A DNA stretch of 64,000 nucleotides from Galerina marginata (Eukaryota; Basidiomycota; Agaricomycetes; Agaricales; Galerinaceae), in assembly GCA_023014335.1 (NCBI GenBank), contig JAECYW010000020.1, positions 868,001 to 932,000 on the forward strand, written 5' to 3'. The translations under genes and the position numbers were made by a program. Shown here one piece after another: positions 11,636 to 21,014 of the stretch. Numbering within the stretch: the first letter of the stretch is position 1; each line of letters opens with the position of its first letter. The notes beneath the pieces were generated by a model. That model searched no databases. It was not told the origin of the DNA and saw nothing but the letters and a program-made list of their open reading frames with translations.

Positions 11636-12434
11636 GACTGGTAGCTACCATTTGAATGATGAAAACGCGGTGGCTGCCCTACAGGGTCTGGTTCTACCAC
11701 CGCAAATGAATGAAAAAATTTTCATTCATTTCCGACGTTTGTTTCATTCCGACTAAATTTTCATTTTGTCTCATTCCCTCTAAATACCTGTTTCATTCCG
11801 ATAGTTCTCTTTCATTCCTTCATGGCAGCTGTTTCATTCTCATATCAAAGGCCCTGTTATGGGAATCAATTATATAATCAATATAACAGGGTGCTAAGTG
11901 GCTTATTTCTCAATATTTCTTTGCACTCTTTTTTAATTTGAGCCTCAAATTAAAAATTAATCCCAATAGGCCCCTCACCCCCCTGCAATAGGCAGCAGCC
12001 CTAGAACAATAGAGGTTGGAGTTTATTTCCTTATTTAGAGGTTCATAAATGATTGAAACTACTGCCCTAAAAGAATGAAATACATGTCATTGAATGAAAA
12101 TGTGACCGGAAAAAATTGAAATAAAATGAAACAGGAATGAAACAAAATTACCAGAATGAAACAGAAGAAAATGGAGATGAAACAGAATAGGGAGGGAATG
12201 AAACAGGTTGGAATTGGAATGAAAGAGAAAAAATCGGAATGAAAGAGCAAAAACTGGAATGAAAAGCAGAATGAAGCATTTTTGCGGAAAGAATGAGACA
12301 AAAATTGATGAATTTACTGGAATGAAACAAACGTCAGAAATGAATGAAAATTTTTTTCATTCATTTGCGGTGGTAGAACCAGACCCTGTAGGGCAGCCAC
12401 CGCGTTTGCATGATGAAAAATGTAGCTACTAGTG
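11636..12434. mobile_element. 799 bp terminal-inverted-repeat (MITE or foldback) element
   Basis: Flanked by the 7 bp direct repeat GTGCTGT (11629-11635 and 12435-12441). The ends are inverted: GACTGGTAGCTAC against CACTAGTAGCTAC on the opposite strand. Inversion continues inward for over 120 bp, including a nearly perfect block at 11673-11751 and 12310-12398 carrying TGCCCTACAGGGTCTGG. The subterminal region contains its own short stems (GCGGTGG...CCACCGC, and ATGAATGAAA...TTTCATTCAT). The interior is built of repeated GGAATGAAAC-type units and has no coding capacity. It interrupts the gag-like ORF in mid-codon, and removal of the element plus one target copy would leave the reading frame continuous. 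Confidence 0.75.
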
Positions 12435-12811
12435 GTGCTGTAATCGAAACCGATAGGACACGGGGCGAGAACCAGGCCCTTCGAGACGAAATTGCGCGCC
12501 TGAAAGCGGAAATTGAAGCCTTGCGAGCTGGCCAGCCTCAGTCAGCACCTCGGGAGCCGCCTCGCAACGAGACCGCTCCTTCACGTGCCGAGGATCCTCC
12601 TCATGGACAGAGAGGCGCACCTCTCGCAGGGCCCAATCAGCCGCCCGACGTTCTGCAGCAGCTCTTCGTCGACGAAGACACCCTGGCGCGCATTCGTTCC
12701 GCCTCCGTGACCAAACAGGAAACCGGAAAGAGAGCACCCCTCCCCGACATCGTTCCGGGTTTCAAGGCCAACTCGCTTGATGTTGGTAAGCATACCCTTC
12801 GTTTGTTCGCA

Positions 12812-12931
12812 CATCCAGTAAAGCTGGACCGAGCACCATGAGCGATAGGCTCATTCGTCGTCGCGCCATTGGCGTGTGCAGGCTTCGCCTATCCAGTAGA
12901 GCTGGACCGAATGCCAAGAGCGATAGGCTCC
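12812..12931 (+). repeat. Short tandem duplication with ATCCAGTARAGCTGGACCGA unit
   Basis: A roughly 40 bp block (ATCCAGTAAAGCTGGACCGA to GAGCGATAGGCTC) is present twice, 79 bp apart, within the probable intron of the gag-like ORF. Some positions differ, so it is not very recent. Confidence 0.6.
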
Positions 12932-13785
12932 TTCTCAACTTGCGACCTGTTCGTAATTTGGCTGTTGTAACAAGCCGGTGTAGCTGGTCTCATGTCATGT
13001 CATGAACATTTGACTATTCGTAGTCGAGCTACTTGCGTTCGCGTTCCAGAACAGCTGGCATCACCTTCTGGTTCCCACCAGCTTATCTTAAGGACTGTAA
13101 CCTTCTTTCGCCCTCGAAGCCAGACCCTTATTTCTTACTATCCTACTGTTGCTCTTTATTATACCTAAAGAGCTTTTCAGCTAACTTGGTCTGTCCAGTT
13201 GTCTCGTCGAAGGCTGAGGAAGCTTTCAAAGCCTTCAAATATGTTCCCTATGTTGCGCTCACGCGCCCTGTTTTGCTTAAGACGATCAGCGACGAGGAAG
13301 AGTTTACCTTCAATGCACAAGGTGTCCTCACTGCCAAAGGCCTGGATCGTAAAAACGAGAAAGAGATTACGCTATCTGACTGGGTGCAAGTGTCGAAAGC
13401 CGCCGAGAACAGAACCAAATTCCATCATGGTGAGGTGAGGGCAACAGCTCTTGCATCCCATCATCGCATTGTCATGGACCTGGCAAGAATACACAACTGG
13501 CCAATTGCCCTTGAATATGACATCCAACAACGCGAACTTGCTGCTCTCTCCCCAGCACATGATTTGAGTACCCTTGACCAGCAAGCTCTCACCATCATTG
13601 CCACTCGTCACCTCGTACATGTTTCGCATTCTCAGGCTCAGTCCTCACTGAAACGTTCGGCACCGGATACTGAACCTAGCACACCTTCTAAGCAAGTTCG
13701 CTTATACTAGGACGAATTCGTGCCTCCTCAGTTGGTTGGGCTGGCGTCGCAATGGCGCCGCGGGTGTCTTCGTCGGCTGTGGGTA

Positions 13786-13888
13786 AGCGGCTCCATTTGC
13801 TCCGTGTTCCGATCTGAGCTTGCGCTCAGACCCCAGCCCAACCCATTGACCTTGTATCATACGCGGTTCGGTGAGAGACGAAGCTGGA
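13786..13888 (+). repeat. Split direct repeat B1
   Basis: 103 bp beginning AGCGGCTCCATTTGC and ending GACGAAGCTGGA. Matches 14259-14361 with a single C/T difference seen. Confidence 0.85.
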
Positions 13889-14052
13889 TTAGCCAAGGTG
13901 CAAACAACCCGTGAGCACCAGCGTCCAGCCGAGCGGTAAACATAGAACCGCGATTTCGTATTCTCACGGTTCTTCACCTTTGCTGTCACCTTCCGCGCCT
14001 CGAAATCATACATTACACATTCGTTTATAAGATTTCTCGCATACTAATTGTT
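13889..14052 (+). repeat. Split direct repeat A2
   Basis: Second copy of A1, immediately abutting repeat B1 on its left, as expected for the internal junction of a split-direct-repeat retroelement. Confidence 0.85.
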
Positions 14053-14258
14053 GTTTTGCCCATCCCTCCCACCCTATACTTTATATATGTTGCATATACA
14101 TATCGTTTAATTGCTATAAGGTGTTTCCCATAAAATCTTTTCCGATTATCCAGTCTAACTATGTCGCTTACACGGTAACATCTAATCTGTGACATTTCAT
14201 TTCTCACTGTCTGTGCATGGTACAAGGAAATTCACCGAGCAAACAGTCCCGCCCACCC

Positions 14259-14361
14259 AGCGGCTTCATTTGCTCCGTGTTCCGATCTGAGCTTGCGCTC
14301 AGACCCCAGCCCAACCCATTGACCTTGTATCATACGCGGTTCGGTGAGAGACGAAGCTGGA
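14259..14361 (+). repeat. Split direct repeat B2
   Basis: Terminal copy of B1. It is followed by AGTATATCC, which together with the left flank resembles an interrupted GTAAGTAT splice donor. Confidence 0.85.
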
Positions 14362-15582
14362 AGTATATCCATACATTTTCTTTTGTCTTTAGTCACCGAC
14401 CTTTTTCTATGTAGTCCCTTCCATCGGTCAAAGTCGAGGACCTGGCCGAGACTCCGATGCTTTTAAAGCGTCCATCCCGCCAAGGCTCAAGAGCCCCATC
14501 CAAACGACCGAAGTTGAAGGATTTACCGTCCGAAGCTTCCAAGTATTTCGACACCTTTTCCGTCAAGGGTTATAATGCTGTTGGCGACTTGGATGCATGG
14601 TCATCACTTAGCGATGCCCAGATCCTCGCGTTATGGAATGAAACCGCAGTAGAGGAAACCTCAATGTCCGATCTAGACCATGAGTGGTTTCCGATCGTCA
14701 AACGACTTGTACGTATATCAATGGTATTTATTTAACTTGCGTTCACCGTTCCATCTATCCAGCTGAACCGAAGCCTCTCATCCAACTGGACTCACAAGTT
14801 TCGAGAGGCTGGTGTTGTTGCTGTAACTTGAACTGATGAATTACAACGCCGTGGACTCGAGACTGTCGAGCAACGCACTACCTTTGTAAACGCCATGTTA
14901 GGTAAGCATGACCAGACTACAGTCGACTGCCCATTCCTCTGGCAGTCCACCGACGACATAGACTGGAAGGGAGATGACCCGGAGCCCCAACGATCTGTGA
15001 GTTGTTTCGAATTTCTTCTTTTCTCCCAAGTAACAGATTTTGGATAAACTGTATCTAGGGCGTTTTCTTAGGTCGTTTGGTCTTGATCACGCTGGCTGCG
15101 CACCTCACACTCATTAGCAGCTTGGACATTGAGGAGAGGTCCAAGCGACCACGAGGAGCTTTGATGATGGCTATTCAAGCGGTGAGCACCTGAGATTCAC
15201 GGGCCACCCTGGCTGATTTGACTTGTACTACTGCTAGGTCCATCGTGCTCTCTTGTACTCGGTCTCTGGCGAGATGAAGGAACCGTCTGGTAGGGGCGGT
15301 GGCTTCTCGCAGGAGAATTGGGGTGACATCACGGTTGAACAAGATCATGGCGCCGGCAAGGTGAAGAAGGTCATCAAGCGTGGTTCTATCTACAAGGATC
15401 GACTTGACCAGCGGCCGGAGAAGCACTGGGCGAAGATATTGGAGACGGCTTTTGTGTATGTAGGGAGGAAGAGGGGTGCAGCAAGGGCTATTATTGCAGC
15501 GGCTGACGAACCAGAAGTACTGGATGACCCAGAAGAAGCTGCTGCCTACGAACAAGCACTGTATGACCCTATGTTTGACTAA

Positions 15583-15954
15583 TTATTCGAACTTTTATAT
15601 CGTAAATTTATGTCTTTTCGAGTGTCATTTTTGGCTTTCATAAGAAATATAGAGAGATACATGGATTGTCTTTAACATAAGTCACGTCTTTTAGATGGTC
15701 TTTCTGGTCAATGGTTTGCAACAAAGTCTTTTAAAAGACGAGGGACCTAGCTTTGAGAAGACACAGTCTTTGGGACTTTTCAGTCTTTTCGGGTCTTTAG
15801 GTCTTTTCAAAGACACAGAAAGACCACTCGAACGACACGTCAGATTTGCTGATGTGGGAAGGGAGACAAACTCGTGTTATCTGAAGACCGCGGCGCTTCT
15901 TTAATGAAGCCGAATAAAATTTCTCGTAGGTTTCCAATTCTTGGTCCCGACTCG
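15583..15954. repeat. GTCTTT/AAAGAC-rich tract
   Basis: Between 15685 and 15830 the motif GTCTTT (or its complement AAAGAC) recurs many times, including the palindromic core GTCTTTTAAAAGAC. No ORF of note. It could be a small non-autonomous element, a recombination hotspot or a set of protein-binding sites. No copies elsewhere in the window were noticed. Confidence 0.35.
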
Positions 15955-16290
15955 ACCCATGCTATAATTTGGTATTCAACTCTACGGTCTTGCGACTTAT
16001 CAACTTGTTCTTCTCTGGGTCAAACTTCAAGTCTATCGGAGAGCTCAATCGACTTGTCAACGATGTCATGCTTGCCTAGGACTTCGACCGCGAACACCCC
16101 TAGGGACTTCAGCGCTAAATGAGAACCTCGGTGACTCGATAATGAACATGAAAAATCATCACCTTTCGCAAAAGAGAACGGGAAGACATCGACGGTAAAG
16201 ATAGCTCTCCCTACGGAGCGTGTCAAACACCGGTCGGAGGCAGCTGCGCCCATCTTAGGGCTTCCAAACGTCCACCACCGCAGTCTTGTT
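15955..16290 (+). pseudogene. Plavaka transposase relic
   Basis: Parallels 4370-4670 of the larger relic. Shared blocks are GGGTCAAACTT, CAATCGACTTGTCAACGATGTCAT, AGGACTTCGACCGC, CGCAAAAGAGAACGGG and CATCCACCACCGCAG-like sequence. Frames are broken by several indels and stops. It shows that at least two copies of this Plavaka subfamily entered the region and decayed independently. It ends about 80 bp from the RPB1 fragment. Confidence 0.65.
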
Positions 16291-16369
16291 GTAAAGCAAA
16301 AGAAGGGGAACTGTTATCGGTTAAGAATACACACACACACACTGTTGATGCCTTTTACACCTGGACCAG

Positions 16370-16970
16370 GGAGCAGGAATGGCGAAGAAGGATTCGACAA
16401 AGATGGAATCTTTGTCAATGATAGTGGACATTGGATCAAGGTTGTACCAGATTTCGACGGCAGCAGCGACGGTCCGGAGCGAGGTATATGCTAGTTCATG
16501 CTGAACATTCTTCGCCAGGGTAGATGAACGGGATATTTCATGGTCGAGGTACGAGGGCGCCGGCGTCTTGATATTTGTGGCGATATCGATAATTTGCTAC
16601 AAACACGGTAAACCAAGGGTGACGTTCTTACTGGAGACACCAGCAAAATGGAAAGTGTTGAGGGTCATTTGGGTGGCCGGTCCTCCAATTGACTGGGCAG
16701 CCAGTGTGCCACACATCTCTCCGGGGTGTACGATTGATTGGTTGATTTTTCTCTTCACCTCGCCAATCACCCAATCGAAAGCTTCTCGTGTTAGATGGAC
16801 TTCTCCAAAACGCAAAGAAAGCCTGAAGGTGGTTAGTGTTGAGTTCTCCTGGGCCTCCTTGTTGACATTGTCGAGGACGGTCGTCGCCACGGACGACAAC
16901 CAATTATTTGCCACGTTCATGCACAGCATCGACCATGTAGGCCGGGTTGAGGTCACTTGACTTGCGACGA
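16370..16970 (-). pseudogene. RPB1: RPB1 (RNA polymerase II largest subunit) C-proximal fragment
   Basis: Minus-strand translation contains unmistakable RPB1 blocks: [17 protein letters not shown] near 16957, FHLTREAF-like near 16790, [19 protein letters not shown] near 16735, [21 protein letters not shown] near 16660, NIKTP near 16570, NVQHELAYTSLRTV near 16500 and STIIDKDSIFVESFFAIP near 16400. These come from the conserved region between the bridge helix/trigger loop and the jaw of the largest subunit. A TAA interrupts VHERGK/LVVVRG, frames shift near 16850, and one Glu of the AAQSIGEP motif reads Gly. An intron-like gap near 16600 is retained, so it arose from genomic DNA, not mRNA. It cannot encode a polymerase subunit. 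Confidence 0.85.
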
Positions 16971-16984
16971 TCGACGTGGAAGAT

Positions 16985-17521
16985 CTAGATAGTATTCTGG
17001 ACGATGCGATGGAGATTGACAGGAAGATAGTGGGGTTGGGTAGTGGGTACTCGAGGGAAGGAAGACAAACTCGCGAAGGAGTCAGGATCGTTGAAGGCAG
17101 CTACGAAAAGATTGGGAGCTTTGTTCTGAAGCCCTGCGATTCCTTTCCCGGACTTGTCGTCGCATGGAAAAGGCGTGTCCTCTGGCCAATTAACTATGGT
17201 GTAGCCGGCTTCAGCGAAGACTTTAAGCATCCGTTTCCATTTCATCGTTCCCTTGGGCTTGAGAGAAACTCCGACCGCGTCTGGTAACGGAAACCTTCAG
17301 TGAGAAAAATGTACCAGCGTTAGTCTAACGCGCGTACCTCCCATAGCGCAGAACATATCCTTGAGTTGCATGACATCATTGCCCTCAGAGACTGGAATGA
17401 TGGCGTTCGTAAATTCCGATTTAACAGAACTACGAATAGATGCCGGCGCACTAGGAACAGTTGTGACGGATAGCTTCGACATGGTTGCTTGATCTCGAGC
17501 GATTTGCGCTTCTTCCTCCAT
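16985..17521 (-). pseudogene. Unassigned gene fragment
   Basis: Two exon-like pieces: about 17521-17340 (MEEEAQIARDQATMSK..., ending MFCAMGG), and a piece starting near 17285 after an intron ending TTACCAG. The latter encodes KGTMKWKRMLKVFAEAGYTI followed by a VNWPEDTPFPC motif, then reads to a stop at 16985. The N-W-P-E-x-x-P-F-P pattern recurs in Agaricomycete hypothetical proteins, but no function is known to me. It lies between the truncated F-box exon copy and the RPB1 fragment, all on the same strand, so it is probably part of the same shuffled block. Confidence 0.4.
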
Positions 17522-17594
17522 AACGACTTGCTTAGAGAGTCGGTCGCTGTATTAGGAAATGAGGGATTGGTCAAAAAAATGATAAACGAGGTAC

Positions 17595-18424
17595 ATGGAA
17601 GCCGGGAAACAAAATCATGTTGGAAAAAGTGGCCTGCAGGTATAACCGATTGACCTGAGAAGGTATGGTTTTGACAGCCAGAGGAAAATTCTAAGGCAGA
17701 GGGTGGAGATATGTCCTTGACATTGAAATCAAGTACGTCAATAGAATCGTTCGCGGACGAATGGAACACTACACGCTGTCCATGAACAAATCTGGGTAGG
17801 TCATTAGAGGAGAGTAGCGGGGAAAAGGGAAACGTGAAAACCGACTTCCACCATGCCGGACGCATCTTATGCAAAAGAAATCTTGTGTTCTTCTCACCCC
17901 AAGTCTCCCATTCAAAGACGGGGCCTGGATTGCTTGGACCTATACATGCAGATTCGTGGCGACGGATGAAGTGCAAAAGTGTTCGGGTATGAATAAAAAG
18001 ACAGCAATCTACGGCCTCGATAGAATTACCAATGTTACTGTCGTAGGTTAAGTTAAGCACTTGGATTTGCAAATCTGGGGATGGGGAAACCAGAGAACTT
18101 TGAGGTGGCTTTGCGTGAATCGGACCGGAGTCTATCGTGAAATTGCGGATGTAACATTGTTTTTGGATACGTGGTAGATGGAGGGCCGCTGCAAGTGTTG
18201 GTGAAGACCACCAAGAACCCAAAGTTGTAGTTGGAAGGCTGTAGAGGAGGAGGACGCCGCTTTCGTCACTGGATGTCAGAGCGAATGAATTTCGGCTAAG
18301 AAGAGAAAAGCCGCAAGTAGCGGCGGGAAGTTTTATTTCAGATTGCTCAGAATCCTGTAGAACACGCAGAACAATGGTAAGCAGTGCAATCGCAGGTGAA
18401 TGGGTGGAACAAACATATCGCGTT
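17595..18424 (-). pseudogene. Truncated inverted copy of an F-box gene exon
   Basis: Reverse complement of 30652-31476 with only a handful of differences. It includes the end of intron 3 with its acceptor and most of exon 4 of the F-box gene at 29824-31658. The F-box-encoding exon 1 and the last exon are absent, so no F-box protein can be produced. Encoded landmarks such as TTTLGSWWSSPTLAAALHLP and EWETWGEKNTRFLLHKMRP are intact. The copy ends abruptly after GGCTTCCAT, with unrelated sequence beyond. High identity and opposite orientation point to a recent inverted duplication. Confidence 0.85.
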
Positions 18425-18969
18425 CGCTCGGGTCATAGACCACCTAGATTGAGTCAATATGAGTAAGAAATTATAATAAAGAGTAATAAATTAAAAGTAA
18501 TTTATTGACCTTTTGTTGGGCAGTGGGTGGAAGATGGCAAGGTGAAGGAAGCGTTGGAGAGTAAATATTATATGATGGTGAATCAGGGGAAGTCATTCAT
18601 GGCGATTGAATTAACCCTCGAAAAAGAGGGGTGGGTGTTCCGACGTGGTTGGGCGCGTTCATTCTTCTGGGATAAGGCTTTTACCAGTCACTGGCAGCAT
18701 GGCGGGGACATCCGAGACCTAGCTGCAGGGTCAACAAGGGTTTTAGGTTCGTACCAGTGGGACAAGAGACAGCTTACTTTAAGTGTGCAGTAGAGATGCA
18801 GGGAAGTGGATAGCGAGGGCTGCCGCCTTCAGCTCCGTCACGCCATGCCTGCGTTGAAATTTGAGGCCTGAGGTGCAGATCAATTTGGCTCTGTTCGAAC
18901 ATGAACGAAACTGTTACTTTCATCCCGATTCATCTCGAGGATCACGAGCTTGTTCGTAAAATGGTCGTC
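18425..18969 (+). other. Intergenic with possible terminal exon
   Basis: An acceptor-like GTTGGGCAG at about 18521 precedes an open frame to 18793 that encodes a tryptophan-rich stretch (EKEGWVFRRGWARSFFWDKA). It looks like a genuine 3' exon of an otherwise lost or unseen gene. A second short frame begins at 18901 and runs into the duplicated block. No family was recognised. Confidence 0.3.
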
Positions 18970-20132
18970 GGTGCTCCTCAACTCGACCAAGACGACATTA
19001 GGCCTAGGCCTCCTACTGAATTCTGCACCAAGCGAGGCGAAATGGCACGGAAATTAAAGTGCTTAGCCTCCCTATATCTCAGAGGCTGTAGAAGCAGTGC
19101 CGAATGAATGATACAGAGTTAGAGGTGAAACATCGAACGAATTGAGCTTGACCTTTGAAGTCCCAGTCTCAAAGACTTCTCAAAAAGGGTCGTGGGAATT
19201 AATGAGTAATGTCTTGCGTCCCTAGGACCAGATGACAAATGATCGGAGTGTCTTTTTCCGACCTCCATCTTTCTTTCCAAACCCAAAGAATTTCCTCAAT
19301 TCATAACAGCCATGAGAAATCTCAAAAGAATTTCAGAAGCAACAAAAAGAGAAAGTCATGGATCAATAGGTAATGATTGTTGAAAGCAGTTCACTCATAC
19401 CATCTGATCATAGGAGTCAACGGAGACGACTGGTGATAAAGCATTTCAACCACAGGTGTCTTGAGTGACCTCCAGTCACTCATTTATTGCAGCGCTACAT
19501 GTATGAGGGTGGAACCCTCGCGTACTGGTGCGGTCGAACTTCCAAGGCACTGACCTAATTTTTTTAAATTGACAATAAGTCGGAAGGTCGAGCGTTCTGG
19601 TAGGAGTTCTTTGACAATGTTTGCGGCGACTTGAAAATCTTCTCTCCAACTAACGGGTGGCCCTGCTGGCGTTTGTAGGCAGAAATGATTAACAAACGCC
19701 CTTCTGATGATGAACGGTCAGTGAAAATAGCGCAGTACGTCAACTCCTGCCTTTTTGCATGATCAGCGCTTCTAAATTACGAGTCTAGAAGACGAAAATG
19801 TCGCGTAACAATTTATTGGCGTGTCCCGATGGGTATTTGAGTTTGATGTTGTAGGATCCGGGGACCTGAACGATCGGCCAAACTCCAAGCTATGCGTAAT
19901 ATGGACTCTTTTATGGGGCACTGGCGTGTCCATGTCAAAGAACAAACAATCTTGAACGGTGAAGTATAATCCGGGGGCAATAGGTAAGGATTCTAAACCA
20001 TGGAATCTGTTCAGGATCTCCTGACCGACATTCGAATATTGTCGAACACTTTCAAGCAAGCAAATATCAGAAATTTGCTGACCCTTCTTTCTTCTTTTTT
20101 TTTTGCCACTTGAGGACTGTAACACCATACCT
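18970..20132. repeat. Segmental duplication, copy 1: conserved 5' flank
   Basis: Matches 47909-49071 without indels. I counted six single-base differences over about 1.16 kb. It holds no convincing ORF except a minus-strand frame (to 19772) that is also open in the other copy. It contains the promoter of the DUF6699-like gene that follows. The left boundary is sharp at GGTGCTCCTCAACTCG. Confidence 0.85.
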
Positions 20133-21014
20133 ATGAACCAAATCAAACGTGTCCGCTTCAACGATGAGGAGACCTTCTTCTCTCCACCTACATTCCACCC
20201 CATGCCCCGACCGTGTATCGTGTTGTCGCCGACTAGACTCAGCACTCCTCGCGCATCAAAGCGCGTCCAATTTGCCGACAAGGCAACCTACTTCACCTCA
20301 TTTCCACAACCTCCCCTCCCAATCGGTTATTCAAACGGACCCATTCCCCGAGCGATATGCATTCCCCGCACAGCTTATGTCCCTCCAACTTCATTACCCT
20401 CCCTCTTGTCTTTCAAGGACCATTCCTCATCGAGAGGGTCTGCTTATCCTCGGCTCCACCCGTACTTCGACGCTTCATCAGTGACCTGGAACTTGATGGA
20501 CCCCCCATCTTCGATCAGAAGGAACAAGCGTGAAATTTCTACCGAAGTACTTTGCGAGGTGGCGTGCTATCCTCCCCGGAGGAGTATGGTGCTCACGACA
20601 CCCTATCTCCCGTGGGCAATTGAAGCTCATGCTTCATGCCACCATTGTCTCACACTGGGGGATGTCTTCCAAGCAATATACGACTCCCTCCAAACTAATA
20701 TTACATGGGAAGAGTCCCACAGCCTCGGCTATCCAGACCGAAAGCGTGCCACAAGAGCATACGAGCGCCGTTATAGACGGCACCAAAACACTTGGATGTA
20801 TGACAAGGGAAAAAAAGCGGGGATCAAACGTATTGATTTTATCATGGGACATTCATTATTCCTTGGAATATCTCAGCCTGGTTCTGATTATAATCGACTA
20901 CCGCTTACCCATTGGTCTTTGCCGTTTGGGCACCATGCCTTTCTAGCAAGTCAAGGAATGGGTTCAAAGCTTGGCGAGGTGCTCGTCCTTTCTTTCTCTT
21001 CACAGAACGTATAG
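20133..21014 (+). CDS. DUF6699-like protein, copy 1
   Basis: Single exon, 293 residues from the ATG at 20133 (MNQIKRVRFNDEETFF). The N-terminal 150 residues are proline/serine-rich and carry two RVxF-like motifs (KRVRF and KRVQF), each followed by an acidic/aromatic stretch. The C-terminal half matches the pattern I associate with DUF6699 of Agaricomycetes: PYLPWAIEAHA, LTLGDVFQAIYDSLQTNI, a basic RKRATRAYERRYRR helix and GIKRIDFIMGHSLFLGIS. The function of DUF6699 is unknown. A paralogue is at 49072-49920. The upstream kilobase is almost identical, but the protein differs at about 40 positions and its tail carries an insertion (about ten residues) before the final LSFSSQ. An F-box gene follows 1.85 kb downstream in the same order as in the second copy. 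Confidence 0.75.
   Translation: MNQIKRVRFNDEETFFSPPTFHPMPRPCIVLSPTRLSTPRASKRVQFADKATYFTSFPQPPLPIGYSNGPIPRAICIPRTAYVPPTSLPSLLSFKDHSSSRGSAYPRLHPYFDASSVTWNLMDPPSSIRRNKREISTEVLCEVACYPPRRSMVLTTPYLPWAIEAHASCHHCLTLGDVFQAIYDSLQTNITWEESHSLGYPDRKRATRAYERRYRRHQNTWMYDKGKKAGIKRIDFIMGHSLFLGISQPGSDYNRLPLTHWSLPFGHHAFLASQGMGSKLGEVLVLSFSSQNV

Larger units (their letters stand above)
11415..13710 (+). pseudogene. Gag-like ORF of the split-repeat retroelement, interrupted by insertion
   Basis: The first segment, 11415-11635, encodes a disordered Ser/Thr/Pro/Asn-rich N-terminus. After the inserted element, 12442 onward continues in the same frame with a heptad-like coiled coil (ENQALRDEIARLKAEIEAL) and a proline-rich linker up to about 12790. 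A spliced or degraded gap of about 400 bp follows. The last segment, about 13200-13710, contains a SDWVQVSKAAE motif, an EYDIQQRELAAL motif and a basic C-terminus (KRSAPDTEPSTPSKQ), then a stop at 13708-13710. This architecture resembles gag-like proteins of Agaricomycete tyrosine-recombinase retroelements, by memory of their WxLxYDIQxR region. No zinc knuckle is left. Position between repeats A1 and B1 supports the assignment. Confidence 0.5.
11240..14361 (+). mobile_element. Ngaro/DIRS-like element with split direct repeats
   Basis: Repeat A occurs at 11240-11403 and 13889-14052 (164 bp, one visible difference). Repeat B occurs at 13786-13888 and 14259-14361 (103 bp, one visible difference). 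Order is A1, ORF, B1 directly joined to A2, a 206 bp spacer, B2. This A1-ORF-B1A2-B2 plan is the split direct repeat arrangement of tyrosine-recombinase retrotransposons (DIRS order, PAT/Ngaro type), which are known in Agaricomycetes. Only a gag-like ORF is present. Reverse transcriptase, RNase H and tyrosine recombinase are absent, so it is non-autonomous. Near-identity of the repeats suggests recent insertion. Confidence 0.65.
10757..15582 (+). pseudogene. Unassigned host gene, apparently split by a retroelement
   Basis: Left part: exons 10757-10905 and 10952 to about 11239, lysine/serine-rich with KGGKQKKKG and TRHWEDDPLLHP segments. Right part: exons about 14415-14708, 14763-14996, 15059-15181 and 15238-15582, separated by introns of 53, 62 and 56 bp, encoding a conserved-looking region (for example WKGDDPEPQRS, RSKRPRGALMMAIQAVHRAL). 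The right part contains one in-frame TGA at 14829-14831. Both flanks have the same orientation and similar low-complexity composition. The retroelement ends abut a GTAAGTAT-like splice donor, which suggests one gene was interrupted. That link is inference, and the phase across the lost junction could not be confirmed. No function recognised. Confidence 0.4.

Noticed and set aside
16325..16345. CA dinucleotide run as an element end
   Set aside because: Simple microsatellite next to the RPB1 fragment with no inverted partner.
19772..20281. Long minus-strand ORF (169 residues), also open in the second copy at 48711-49184
   Set aside because: It overlaps the promoter and the start of the DUF6699-like gene on the other strand. 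Near-identity of the two copies is explained by the recent duplication, so conservation is not independent evidence. No motif or splice signal.
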